Assembly (NCBI RefSeq): GCF_014635545.1
Contig: NZ_BMDA01000003.1
Span: forward strand, 310,001 to 374,000
DNA from: Acinetobacter courvalinii
GTDB lineage: Bacteria > Pseudomonadota > Gammaproteobacteria > Pseudomonadales > Moraxellaceae
Length of the DNA stretch: 64,000 nt
Direction: 5' to 3'
The notes beneath the pieces are model-generated. The model saw only the letters and a list, made by a program, of their open reading frames with translations. It had not been told where the DNA came from and searched no databases. Every line of letters begins with the position of its first letter. Position 1 is the stretch's first letter. This document shows positions 36,813 to 45,588 of the stretch, one piece after another. The position numbers were made by a program, and so were the translations under genes.

Positions 36813-37310
36813 TTGAGTAACGATCGTCGAATTCCATCATTGACCCCATGTGCAGGGCGCTGTTCAACGGTATTTGGTGATCTTGTCTGTCGTGGTTGTC
36901 GTCGCTTTAATCACGAGGTAATTCAGTGGAATACCTATACGGCCGAGCAGCGTTTGATGGTGTGGAAGCGTTTAGATGCACAGCTCGATCAGATCCTTGT
37001 GCCTTTATTACCGCATGCAAACTTACAGCATGTTGAAGGCTTTATTCAAAATAAGCGGATTCGGGTCTTAGACAGCGCCACTACAGGTCGTAAGCTGTAT
37101 CATGCTTTAAAGCTGTGTGAGAAGAATAAACATTTGGCCCATGAGAGTGGGCTTGGGATTGCTGATGCACAGGTAAAACCGATCTGGGATGAGTTTGAAC
37201 GTCGGGTACTGGCCTTGGCAAAAGCGAGTTATGAGTTGGCATGGTTACGTGCCGATGGTATCAGTAATACTTTAATGCGTGCTTTAGAGCTGGAAGAAGA
37301 CGAGATTTAA
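36813..37310 (+). CDS. DUF1289-domain protein
   Basis: 165 residues from a TTG start, chosen because AGGAG lies 6 bases before it. The N-terminal DUF1289 domain has the four-Cys pattern PCAGRCSTVFGDLVCRGCRR (20 residues), a likely metal site. The rest is helical, with no recognised domain. DUF1289 proteins often lie near rhodanese or tRNA modification genes, and this one is divergent from trhO. Function is unknown. Confidence 0.83.
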   Translation: MSNDRRIPSLTPCAGRCSTVFGDLVCRGCRRFNHEVIQWNTYTAEQRLMVWKRLDAQLDQILVPLLPHANLQHVEGFIQNKRIRVLDSATTGRKLYHALKLCEKNKHLAHESGLGIADAQVKPIWDEFERRVLALAKASYELAWLRADGISNTLMRALELEEDEI

Positions 37311-37390
37311 GCAAGCACTTGTTATAGAAAATCTTATTGATCATGAGGTTTGTTGATAGACATCTAGCTCATCTTGTTCATATTTTGAGA

Positions 37391-39154
37391 TTAGTTGATC
37401 TCCCTGTTATGAAATAGGTTGGATAGTTTTAAAGCGCTAGGGTTACGGGAAAAATATTGTGCCATGATCTGTTGATCTTGTGCACGAATCAAGCTGATTT
37501 TAAAACCATGTGTCGTCGTTCCAGAAGAACGCCCTTTAGATCGGTAGATCTTTTCAGTGATGCTGTACATGTTTTTTCCATCACTAAAGCGTCGATCCTC
37601 CAGAGCTTGTAGTTGTATGGGTTGAGGAAAATGATAGAGCACTTTTAAGCGTTGATAAAACTCATCATAGATATAAATGTTTTGCTGATCTGCAAAAATA
37701 TAACTGAAATTTCCTGGATAGGGCTCACTGCTTTGGCTACCAATGAGTTGCAGGTGTGATAAATCAACGGGCGTTGTTCCCCAAAACTTGTGCTCAGCAC
37801 TATGTGGTAATGGATGTTCATTTAAATAAAAAGATCGACCGTCTGTTGCTAGGTGTAAGTTCTGACTAAAACGGTTGCTGCCACTAAAAATCTGCGTCTG
37901 TTGCGCATTTAACTTGTCCAGCTTTTTATCTTGATAATAAACTACCTGTTGATCGTGAATATATTGGCTGTTATTTGGAAATGCTTGGCTCTGTTGAGGA
38001 TTTAAATCTGTTAATGCTTTTGTTTTGTAGTAGACCTGTTGATCATCTTTGGCATAGAAATAGCCGAGTGCATTAAATTGTGGATGTAATATCGCAGTAA
38101 AACCAGCTGCATTTGCATTGGCTAGGGGCTTATCCTGAAAGTAAACCTGTTGACCATCTTTGGTGAAATCATTGCCTAAATAGTTTGTTTGTGCAGGATT
38201 TAATTGAGACAAGATGTGGTCTTGCCAGTAAACATGTTGTGGTGTTTTACCGACATTGCTATACAGCTCATCTGCGCGATTAGGAAGATTGCTCAGAGCT
38301 AAGCCTGTAAATTGATCGGCCTTTGCTTGGGGAACTAAAAAAGTACCTTGGCCTTGTTTAAAAATATAAACCTGATTCTGGAATGTTTCGAAATTTGTGC
38401 CGGAGATTGACTGGGTTTGTTGATGAGGCAAATCAACGCTGCCATCGTTAAATTCATGCCAGAGGAGGCAGCCCATAAAAAGGCTAAAACTGGCTAAAAT
38501 AACAAGGATTAATCCAACTGTAAGCCATCTTTGTTTTCTTTGAAAAGAGGCTAGCGCCTGTTGATCTGCAATTATGCTAATGATGTCAACATGGGTTTTC
38601 TTGTTGATACTTGCATTGCTGGTACGTTGTAATTGTTGCTGCTTAGCCAGAGCTTCCAGTTTTTTCCAAAACTGTAAAAACTCACTGTGTTGTTGGGTTA
38701 AAGTGGCAGGCCACATCCATGAATTGAAATAAAAATATTGCCGATAAGGTACTGTTTGGGTCAGCAGGTTTAAGCTATGGATCTGGGCATGATGTTGTTG
38801 TAGTTGAATATGAATTAAATCTTGCCAAGGATAAAAATAAGTCTGCGCTGATTTTTCTAGACCAAGACCTTGCCGATAGAGTTTAAGCGTAATCGTTTGT
38901 TTTAAATATTTTTGATAAAGCTGGTTATAAAGATAAAGAACGGGTAGCAATAGACCCAACATCAACGCAATATTAAGCAGTTGGGCAAAGAAGGGGAGAA
39001 TTTGATAAAAATAATAAAGGCTAAAATCGTAGAAGCAGTAAACCAAAAATAACCAGCTCAGAATGATCAGTGCCAAAAACAGCACAAATGACGGAATCTT
39101 CATTTCGTATGCTGTGATTGTTGTTTCGTATAAAACAGCGGACTTTTTGTTCAT
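37391..39154 (-). CDS. DKNYY-repeat membrane protein
   Basis: 587 residues. Two hydrophobic helices near the N-terminus (about 18-46 and 51-76) and another around 216-236 anchor it. The rest is extracytoplasmic and built from DKNYY-type repeats, each ending in a motif like QQVYFQDKPL, QQVYYKTKAL and QVVYYQDKKL around residues 325-420. DKNYY repeats are known from Fusobacterium and other bacteria with no known function; each unit holds a beta strand pair. It is monocistronic, with a weak ribosome binding site (GAAGCA). Confidence 0.75.
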   Translation of the reverse strand: MNKKSAVLYETTITAYEMKIPSFVLFLALIILSWLFLVYCFYDFSLYYFYQILPFFAQLLNIALMLGLLLPVLYLYNQLYQKYLKQTITLKLYRQGLGLEKSAQTYFYPWQDLIHIQLQQHHAQIHSLNLLTQTVPYRQYFYFNSWMWPATLTQQHSEFLQFWKKLEALAKQQQLQRTSNASINKKTHVDIISIIADQQALASFQRKQRWLTVGLILVILASFSLFMGCLLWHEFNDGSVDLPHQQTQSISGTNFETFQNQVYIFKQGQGTFLVPQAKADQFTGLALSNLPNRADELYSNVGKTPQHVYWQDHILSQLNPAQTNYLGNDFTKDGQQVYFQDKPLANANAAGFTAILHPQFNALGYFYAKDDQQVYYKTKALTDLNPQQSQAFPNNSQYIHDQQVVYYQDKKLDKLNAQQTQIFSGSNRFSQNLHLATDGRSFYLNEHPLPHSAEHKFWGTTPVDLSHLQLIGSQSSEPYPGNFSYIFADQQNIYIYDEFYQRLKVLYHFPQPIQLQALEDRRFSDGKNMYSITEKIYRSKGRSSGTTTHGFKISLIRAQDQQIMAQYFSRNPSALKLSNLFHNREIN

Positions 39155-39227
39155 TGCTTCAATGTTTTAGTGGGACGTATATAAAGGTATGTAGGTGTTA
39201 TTTCTCTCAAGCATAACGGATAAAACA

Positions 39228-39255
39228 AAAAAAGGATGCATAAGCATCCTTTTTT
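39228..39255 (-). terminator. Terminator of gltA
   Basis: AAAAAAGGATGC / GCATCCTTTTTT with an ATAA loop, 18 bases past the stop. Confidence 0.9.
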
Positions 39256-39272
39256 ATCAACGCTAATATGAA

Positions 39273-40547
39273 TTAACGTTTGATGTCACGCTGCGTCGAG
39301 CCTGTGTAAAGCTGACGTGGACGACCGATTTTGTACGGACCGCTGTGCATTTCTAACCAGTGGCTGATCCAGCCTACTGTACGTGCAAGCGCGAAGATTA
39401 CAGTAAACATTTCTGTTGGGATACCAATCGCTTTTAAGATGATACCTGAGTAGAAATCTACGTTCGGGTAAAGCTTACGTTCTACGAAGTACGGATCGCT
39501 AAGCGCAATACGCTCAAGTTCCATAGCAAGTTGCAATTGTGGATCGTTGATGCCTAAAGCTTCAAGAACTTCGTCACAAGTCTGTTTCATGACTTTAGCG
39601 CGTGGGTCGAAGTTTTTGTAAACACGGTGACCGAAGCCCATGAGTTTAACTTCTTTACGCTTCACTTTTTCCATGAATTCAGCAACGTTTTCTACGCTAC
39701 CAATTTCATCAAGCATCTTAAGTACAGCTTCGTTTGCACCACCGTGAGCAGGTCCCCAAAGTGCAGAGATACCAGCAGAGATACATGCATACGGATTCGC
39801 ACCAGTAGAACCGGCAAGACGAACTGTAGAAGTAGATGCATTTTGTTCGTGGTCAGCGTGAAGCGTGAAGATACGATCCATTGCACGTGACAGAACAGGA
39901 TTTACCTTGTAATCACGGTCAGCAGGCGTTGCAAACATCATGTGTAAGAAGTTTTCTGCATAACCAAGATCATTACGTGGGTAAATGAATGGTTGACCTA
40001 CAGTGTACTTGTAGCTCCATGCTGCAAGGGTAGGGATTTTTGCGATTAAACGAATCGCAGTAATTTCACGGTGATTTACATCTTCGATGTCTAAACCATT
40101 GTGATAGAACGCAGATAAGGCACCAACAACACCAACCATTATCGCCATCGGATGAGCATCACGACGGAAACCATTGAAGAAACGGCTGACTTGATCGTGA
40201 ACCATGGTGTGGTTACGTACTTTAGCGTCAAATTCTGTCTTTTGTTCAGCATTTGGAAGTTCGCCATTTAATAATAAATAACAAGTTTCCAAGTAGTCTG
40301 CTTGAGTCGCTAATTGATCAATCGGATAGCCACGGTGTAATAACACACCTTTGTCACCATCAATGAATGTGATCTTAGATTCGCAAGCCGCTGTCGCCAT
40401 AAAACCAGGATCGAAAGTAAAGTGACCTGATGCTAATACATCTTTAACGTCAATTACATCTGGGCCCAATGTGCCGCTGTAAATTGGTAATTCAATTTCT
40501 TTGCCATCAAGCTGTAATACGGCTTTTTTGCCAGTTGCTGCAGACAT
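39273..40547 (-). CDS. gltA: Citrate synthase (type II)
   Basis: 424 residues. It condenses acetyl-CoA with oxaloacetate to enter the TCA cycle. The N-terminal domain typical of hexameric NADH-sensitive enzymes is present (residues 1-60). Catalytic residues lie in [22 protein letters not shown] (His) and [14 protein letters not shown] (His and Asp), with RPRQLYTGS near the end. The gene is divergent from sdhCDAB, the classic gltA-sdh arrangement, and the 898-base region between them must hold both promoters. Confidence 0.97.
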   Translation of the reverse strand: MSAATGKKAVLQLDGKEIELPIYSGTLGPDVIDVKDVLASGHFTFDPGFMATAACESKITFIDGDKGVLLHRGYPIDQLATQADYLETCYLLLNGELPNAEQKTEFDAKVRNHTMVHDQVSRFFNGFRRDAHPMAIMVGVVGALSAFYHNGLDIEDVNHREITAIRLIAKIPTLAAWSYKYTVGQPFIYPRNDLGYAENFLHMMFATPADRDYKVNPVLSRAMDRIFTLHADHEQNASTSTVRLAGSTGANPYACISAGISALWGPAHGGANEAVLKMLDEIGSVENVAEFMEKVKRKEVKLMGFGHRVYKNFDPRAKVMKQTCDEVLEALGINDPQLQLAMELERIALSDPYFVERKLYPNVDFYSGIILKAIGIPTEMFTVIFALARTVGWISHWLEMHSGPYKIGRPRQLYTGSTQRDIKR

Positions 40548-40684
40548 TCAATAGATCTCCTGTCCTGGTGAATGATTATCTGACTCGAAATACTAATCTT
40601 GTCATGTGCGAATCAGACGGTGTCAAAATTTGCTATAAGATTAGTGGCTACTAAAATTTTGTCAATTATACTTAGGGATAAAAA

Positions 40685-40798
40685 ATGACGTTGCTACAGT
40701 CAATTAGTCATTCAGTATCGAAGAAAAAACTGAGTAAAATCACAGCACCGGTCGAGTATAATATGTCAAATCAAGATTTAGGTGCAGAAAAAAAATGA
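40685..40798 (+). CDS. Possible small protein of 37 residues
   Basis: ATG at 40685, preceded by AGGGATAAAAA, opens a 37-codon frame starting MTLLQSISHSVSKKK and ending QDLGAEKK. The product would be basic in the middle with no membrane helix. It lies in the long gltA-sdhC spacer. Nothing else supports it, so it may be chance. Confidence 0.2.
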   Translation: MTLLQSISHSVSKKKLSKITAPVEYNMSNQDLGAEKK

Positions 40799-41313
40799 AG
40801 CATCAGTCCAATTGTAAGTAAATTTTTAGAGAGGCAAGATTTTGCTGCTTATAAAATAAATACTTATCGCTTTTCAAAAGCCTGTGTTTCCCTATGCTTA
40901 GCCTGTACTGGTCATTAAAAAAACAATTTAAAACGTGACTTTTAAACTAATAATTGATTCATTTTGGTGCAATTGATTGTATAAAAAATGACTGATTGAT
41001 TTCTGCGACTGACTTATAAAAATAGATTATTAATTGATTATATTTAATATATAAATGAGCACTATTATTTTGAAGTATGCATAAACTGTGATTATTTGGA
41101 CAAATAAAAACTTAAAAACGAATTATTTTGAGAAAATATAAGAAAAGAATTTATTAAATTAGAAACTATCCATAAAAAATAGTATCTTAATTTTATCATT
41201 ACAAAACAAATAGATAGTATTTTTTGTCTGAGCATGTTGTTTTTTTGGTCATTATTATGCATGTGAATGATTCTTATTTAAAGTTTTTTTCGACTAAAGC
41301 GAAAGCTGATTGT

Positions 41314-41342
41314 TTGTATTTTGATATTTCACGTTTTATAAT
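41314..41342 (+). promoter_or_regulatory. Predicted promoter of the sdh operon
   Basis: TTGTAT (41314-41319), 17 bases, then a consensus TATAAT (41337-41342). The leader would be about 100 bases and contain the hairpin at 41359-41385. Confidence 0.55.
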
Positions 41343-41358
41343 TCGATGTCGTTTATAG

Positions 41359-41385
41359 GTTAGGCATGTGCTGTGCTTGCCTAAC
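41359..41385 (+). promoter_or_regulatory. Stem-loop in the sdh leader
   Basis: GTTAGGCA / TGCCTAAC forms a perfect 8-bp stem with an 11-base loop in the predicted 5' leader, 60 bases before sdhC. No T run follows, so it is not a terminator. Confidence 0.55.
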
Positions 41386-41445
41386 AATGCCAGCTTTCCT
41401 TTGAATTAATTCAAACAAACTCCGGATGGAGTTTCTACCTACAGG

Positions 41446-41847
41446 ATGCCCGCTGTGAAAAGCAACAGACCTGTCAATTTGTCCATGGGTCAGGTGTTAG
41501 CGGTAAATTTACGCTCACCCGTGGCTATTGCATCAATTCTACACCGTCTATCAGGTGTAATCGTTTTCTTATTAGTCGCTGTTCTTTTATGGATTTTGGA
41601 TAAATCTTTATCTTCACCAGAAGGATTTGACTACGTTAAAAATGTCGTTTTCGGAAATATCCTTGTACGTTTTGTCGTATGGGTATTTGTAGCTGGATTA
41701 ATTTTCCACCTAATCGCAGGGATCAAGCATTTACTTGCTGACCTCGGTTTCGCTGAAGAATTACAAAGCGGTCGTATCGCGGCTACAGTTTCATTGATCT
41801 TATCTGTGATCGGTATCGTCGCAGCCTTTGTATGGATTATGTTCTAA
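41446..41847 (+). CDS. sdhC: Succinate dehydrogenase cytochrome b556 subunit
   Basis: 133 residues with three membrane helices (about residues 33-53, 67-90, 110-131). It anchors SdhAB, binds haem b with SdhD and forms part of the ubiquinone site. The family motif SPVAIASILHRLSGVIVFLLV is near residue 23, with the conserved Ser and Arg; the haem His is in HLIAGIKHLLAD near 87. The start could instead be the GTG at 41455, which fits the ACAGGA ribosome binding site better. It overlaps sdhD by one base (TAATG). Confidence 0.94.
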   Translation: MPAVKSNRPVNLSMGQVLAVNLRSPVAIASILHRLSGVIVFLLVAVLLWILDKSLSSPEGFDYVKNVVFGNILVRFVVWVFVAGLIFHLIAGIKHLLADLGFAEELQSGRIAATVSLILSVIGIVAAFVWIMF

Positions 41848-42212
41848 TGAAAAGTGCTACAGGTTTAACAGGTTCAGGTTCACGCGATTGGTATATCCAG
41901 CGTATCAGTGCTGTAGTGTTGGCTGCATACACTATTGTTTTATTAGGCTGGATCCTTTGCCATAGCGGATTTGGTTATGAACAATGGGCTGGCTTTATGC
42001 TGACTTTGCCAATGAAGATCTTTTCTTTATTAGCAGTATTATCGCTGGTTGCACACGCTTGGATTGGTATGTGGCAAGTCTTTACTGATTATGTAACGAC
42101 TCGTCAAATGGGTCCTTCAGCTTCAGGTTTACGCCTTGTACTTACTTCTGCTGTCATTATTTCAGTGATCGTGTACGCAATCTGGGGTATCCAGATTTTC
42201 TGGGCAAATTGA
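41847..42212 (+). CDS. sdhD: Succinate dehydrogenase membrane anchor subunit
   Basis: 121 residues with three membrane helices. Its ATG overlaps the sdhC stop, so translation is coupled. DWYIQRISAVVLAAYTI near the N-terminus and HAWIGMWQVFTDYV near residue 70 (haem ligand His and quinone-site residues) fit SdhD. Together with SdhC it passes electrons from SdhB to ubiquinone. Confidence 0.94.
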   Translation: MKSATGLTGSGSRDWYIQRISAVVLAAYTIVLLGWILCHSGFGYEQWAGFMLTLPMKIFSLLAVLSLVAHAWIGMWQVFTDYVTTRQMGPSASGLRLVLTSAVIISVIVYAIWGIQIFWAN

Positions 42213-42224
42213 TAGGAAGAGATC

Positions 42225-44120
42225 ATGGGCGCTATTAACCCTAAAGAAGATTATTCAAATATTCAAAACCTCACTTTCGATGCCGTTATCGTCGGTGGTG
42301 GTGGTTCTGGTATGCGCGCTGCTTACCAACTTGCTCAAGCGGGTTTAAAAGTTGCGGTATTGACCAAAGTATTCCCGACACGTTCGCATACGGTTGCTGC
42401 CCAGGGTGGTATTGGTGCGTCGTTAGGTAACATGCAAGAAGATAACTGGCACTATCACTTCTATGACACGGTTAAAGGTTCTGACTGGTTAGGCGATCAG
42501 GACGCAATCGAGTTCATGACCCGTGAAGCGCCAAAAGTTGTTTACGAGCTTGAACACCTAGGTATGCCGTTTGACCGTAACCAAGATGGTACGATCTATC
42601 AGCGTCCATTCGGTGGTCACTCTGCTAACTACGGTGAAAAAGCGGTTCCACGTGCGTGTGCTGCTGCCGACCGTACAGGTCATGCGTTATTGCATACCTT
42701 GTACCAAAGCAACGTGAAAATGGGCACCCAGTTCTACGTTGAGTGGATTGCATTAGACTTGATCCGTAACGAAGCGGGTGATGTGCTTGGTGTGACTGCC
42801 ATTGACCAGGAAACCGGTAACATCGCGGTATTCCAGGCTAAAGCAACCTTATTTGCTACCGGTGGTGCGGGTCGTGTTTATCGCGCATCTACAAACGCAT
42901 ATATCAATACTGGTGACGGTCTTGGTATGGCTGCTCGTGCAGGTATTCCATTACAAGATATGGAATTCTGGCAATTCCACCCAACGGGTGTTGCGGGCGC
43001 AGGCGTATTGTTAACCGAAGGTTGCCGTGGTGAAGGTGCGATTCTTCGTAACAAAGACGGCGAACCGTTCATGGAACGCTATGCACCGACTTTAAAAGAC
43101 TTGGCGCCACGTGACTTCGTATCACGTTCTATGGACCAGGAAATTAAAGAAGGTCGTGGTTGTGGTCCTAAAGCCGATTATATCTTGCTAGATATGACGC
43201 ATTTAGGTGCTGAAACAATCATGAAACGTCTGCCATCTGTTTATGAGATCGGTAAGAAGTTCGCAAACGTTGACTGTACGAAAGAGCCGATTCCGGTAGT
43301 ACCAACAATCCATTATCAAATGGGTGGTATTCCAACCAACATTCATGGTCAGGTGGTTGTACCGCATGGTGTGGAAGAGGGTGAATTCTCTGCGCACTAC
43401 GATAAGGATACTAAAGAGTATTCTTATAAAGGTACGCGTGACTATGTGAAGCCGGTAAAAGGTTTCTACGCGATTGGTGAATGTTCTTGCGTATCGGTAC
43501 ATGGTGCAAACCGTTTAGGTACCAACTCATTGCTTGACCTTGTGGTATTTGGTAAAGCAGCGGGCGAACACATCATTGATTACGTGACCAAACATCATGG
43601 CGATGACTATGCACCGCTTCCAACAGATGTACTGGTTAATACCTTAGAGCGTGTACGTAAACTGGATGAATCAACGACTGGTGAAAATGCACAAGAAGTT
43701 GCTGATGCAATCCGTGACATCGTACAAGATCACGCAGGCGTATTCCGTACCCAAGCATTGCTTGACAAAGGCGTGAAAGAAATCCTTGCGATTGAACCAC
43801 GCGTACGTAACATTCATTTAAAAGACAAGTCTCGCGTATTTAACACTGCACGTGTTGAAGCGTTAGAAGTTGAAAACTTGTATGAAGTTGCGAAGGCGAC
43901 CCTGATTTCTGCTGCTGCACGTAAAGAATGTCGTGGTGCGCATACCGTGGTTGACTATGAGTTAGCACCGGATCACCCAACTTACTCTTACGGTCGCCGT
44001 GATGATGAGTGGATGAAGCATACTTTATGGTATTCATCAGACAACCGTCTTGAATATAAGCCAGTGCGTTTCAGCCCGTTAACGGTTGAAGCAATCGAAC
44101 CTAAACCACGTACATTCTAA
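42225..44120 (+). CDS. sdhA: Succinate dehydrogenase flavoprotein subunit
   Basis: 631 residues. It oxidises succinate to fumarate at covalent FAD. The FAD-binding motif VIVGGGGSGMRAAYQLAQ is at 21-38. His55 in PTRSHTVAAQGG is the covalent FAD attachment. The active-site segments TEGCRGEGAILRN near 264 and HGANRLGTNSLLDLVVFG near 426 are intact. Length is slightly above E. coli SdhA (588) because of small insertions. GGAAGAG precedes the ATG. Confidence 0.97.
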   Translation: MGAINPKEDYSNIQNLTFDAVIVGGGGSGMRAAYQLAQAGLKVAVLTKVFPTRSHTVAAQGGIGASLGNMQEDNWHYHFYDTVKGSDWLGDQDAIEFMTREAPKVVYELEHLGMPFDRNQDGTIYQRPFGGHSANYGEKAVPRACAAADRTGHALLHTLYQSNVKMGTQFYVEWIALDLIRNEAGDVLGVTAIDQETGNIAVFQAKATLFATGGAGRVYRASTNAYINTGDGLGMAARAGIPLQDMEFWQFHPTGVAGAGVLLTEGCRGEGAILRNKDGEPFMERYAPTLKDLAPRDFVSRSMDQEIKEGRGCGPKADYILLDMTHLGAETIMKRLPSVYEIGKKFANVDCTKEPIPVVPTIHYQMGGIPTNIHGQVVVPHGVEEGEFSAHYDKDTKEYSYKGTRDYVKPVKGFYAIGECSCVSVHGANRLGTNSLLDLVVFGKAAGEHIIDYVTKHHGDDYAPLPTDVLVNTLERVRKLDESTTGENAQEVADAIRDIVQDHAGVFRTQALLDKGVKEILAIEPRVRNIHLKDKSRVFNTARVEALEVENLYEVAKATLISAAARKECRGAHTVVDYELAPDHPTYSYGRRDDEWMKHTLWYSSDNRLEYKPVRFSPLTVEAIEPKPRTF

Positions 44121-44134
44121 TCGGGAGAACCAAG

Positions 44135-44845
44135 ATGAGTAGAGGCACTCGTACATTCGAAATCTACCGCTATGATCCTGATAAGGATAAAGCGCCGTAC
44201 ATGCAAACCTTCAAACTTGAGTTAACCGACAAGCACCGTATGTTGCTTGACGCGTTACTTGCGTTGAAAGTGCAGGATGAATCATTAACATTCCGCCGCT
44301 CTTGCCGTGAAGGTATTTGTGGTTCGGATGGTGTGAACATCAATGGTAAAAACGGTTTGGCGTGCTTGTGGAACTTGAACGACTTGCCAGAGAAGATTGT
44401 AATCCGTCCTTTACCAGGTTTACCTGTGGTAAAAGACTTGGTTGTAGACATGAACCAGTTCTATGACCAATATGACAAGATTCAGCCGTTCTTGATCAAT
44501 AACCAGCCAGCTCCGGCGAAAGAACGTTTACAGTCTCAAGAAGAGCGTGAACACTTAGATGGCCTATATGAATGTATTCTTTGTGCATGTTGTTCAACTT
44601 CATGCCCATCATTCTGGTGGAACCCTGATAAGTTCCTTGGACCATCTGCATTGTTAAATGCGTATCGCTTTATCATTGACTCTCGTGATACAGCAACACA
44701 AGAGCGTTTGGCTCGTTTAGACGATCCGTTCTCTTTGTTCCGTTGTAAAGGGATCATGAACTGTGTATCTGTATGTCCTAAAGGTTTGAACCCGACAAAG
44801 GCAATTGGTCACATTCGTAACATGTTATTAGATCAAGCGGGTTAA
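44135..44845 (+). CDS. sdhB: Succinate dehydrogenase iron-sulfur subunit
   Basis: 236 residues. It relays electrons through three clusters. The 2Fe-2S ligands are in SCREGICGSDG near residue 57 with a further Cys in NGLAC. The 4Fe-4S and 3Fe-4S ligands are in CILCACCSTSCP near 146 and CKGIMNCVSVCPKG near 204. It is the last sdh gene and is followed by a terminator. Confidence 0.97.
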   Translation: MSRGTRTFEIYRYDPDKDKAPYMQTFKLELTDKHRMLLDALLALKVQDESLTFRRSCREGICGSDGVNINGKNGLACLWNLNDLPEKIVIRPLPGLPVVKDLVVDMNQFYDQYDKIQPFLINNQPAPAKERLQSQEEREHLDGLYECILCACCSTSCPSFWWNPDKFLGPSALLNAYRFIIDSRDTATQERLARLDDPFSLFRCKGIMNCVSVCPKGLNPTKAIGHIRNMLLDQAG

Positions 44846-44861
44846 TTCGTTTTTTCTAAGC

Positions 44862-44895
44862 CAGAAAGGGGCCCCGCAAGGGGCTTCTTTTTTTA
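44862..44895 (+). terminator. Terminator of the sdh operon
   Basis: The stem AAGGGGCCCC / GGGGCTTCTT (with G-U pairs) and a GCAA loop is followed by a long T run. It separates sdh from suc transcription. Confidence 0.85.
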
Positions 44896-45588
44896 TTTTG
44901 CGAAAGCTTAACGACTGGTTGAAAAGTAACTGCCTGAGTAAAACCTGACTTGAATTTGAGAAATTTAGCCTCAAATATTTATGGATTTTGTTGCTAATTA
45001 AAATCATCAAAATCGATATGGTGACTAGGTTGATTTATTTTTAATCAAACTGGATGCGCTTTGTGCAATATTTGTAGAGAATGTTTATTTTTGATCGATT
45101 GGAGTGCAACTTTTATCAAAAGGGCGGTATATTAGAATATAATTTGATATGTGTATTTCGCTGCTTTATAGGTGGTATGTGTCAAAAAAATCAATCCAAG
45201 CTTGAGAACATGTTAGGATTTCTGCCACAACTGGAATCAAAAAATAAGCAGTTTCTTGGGCTTATCGATTAAGAAAGCCTTCAAGATTTGTACAGGTTTT
45301 AGTGAAAAAGTCAATTTAGAAAAGTTAAAAATTTAGTTAATTTTTCTAAAATGATTTGCAAAAAATTGCTCGATTTCATCGAGTATGAAGAATGAGTTAT
45401 GTGCCTTGAATTGAAGGTGCATGGCTCATTTGTTACATCACAGGGATTACTCCTGATGTGTAGTAATAATGTCTCAGGGTTGGATTACCTTGGGTAGTAG
45501 TGTCGTGTTACCAATTTGGCACTATGAATCATGGGTGTGCTTAAAAGGCAGCCTGTATTATTTTTTGCAATAGGAAATGGGTCCAAAA
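44896..45588. other. Leader and promoter region of sucA
   Basis: About 690 bases with no convincing gene; a 63-codon frame at 45081-45272 lacks a good ribosome binding site. The last 280 bases contain four stem-loops, treated separately. Confidence 0.6.
45315..45460 (+). promoter_or_regulatory. Structured RNA leader upstream of sucA
   Basis: Four stem-loops follow one another: TTTAGAAAA/TTTTCTAAA (45315-45350, with an inner TTAA/TTAA helix), CTCGAT/ATCGAG (45369-45383), a 17-bp stem of AATGAGTTATGTGCCTT with its G-U-rich complement (45391-45430), and ACATCA/TGATGT (45435-45459). None ends in a T run. The last lies about 130 bases before the sucA start. Confidence 0.6.

Larger units (their letters stand above)
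40548..41445. other. Long divergent regulatory region between gltA and sdhC
   Basis: 898 AT-rich bases. A candidate 37-codon ORF with a ribosome binding site lies at 40685-40798. The predicted sdh promoter is at 41314-41342 and a hairpin lies in the sdh leader at 41359-41385. A 19-base stretch at 41263-41281 resembles a Fur box only loosely. No terminator or repeat was seen. Confidence 0.6.

Noticed and set aside
41263-41281. Fur-box-like stretch upstream of the sdh promoter
   Set aside because: Only about 11 of 19 positions fit the consensus, so not convincing in such AT-rich DNA.
45081-45272. A 63-codon frame in the sucA upstream region
   Set aside because: No good ribosome binding site and no recognisable features; likely chance in AT-rich DNA.
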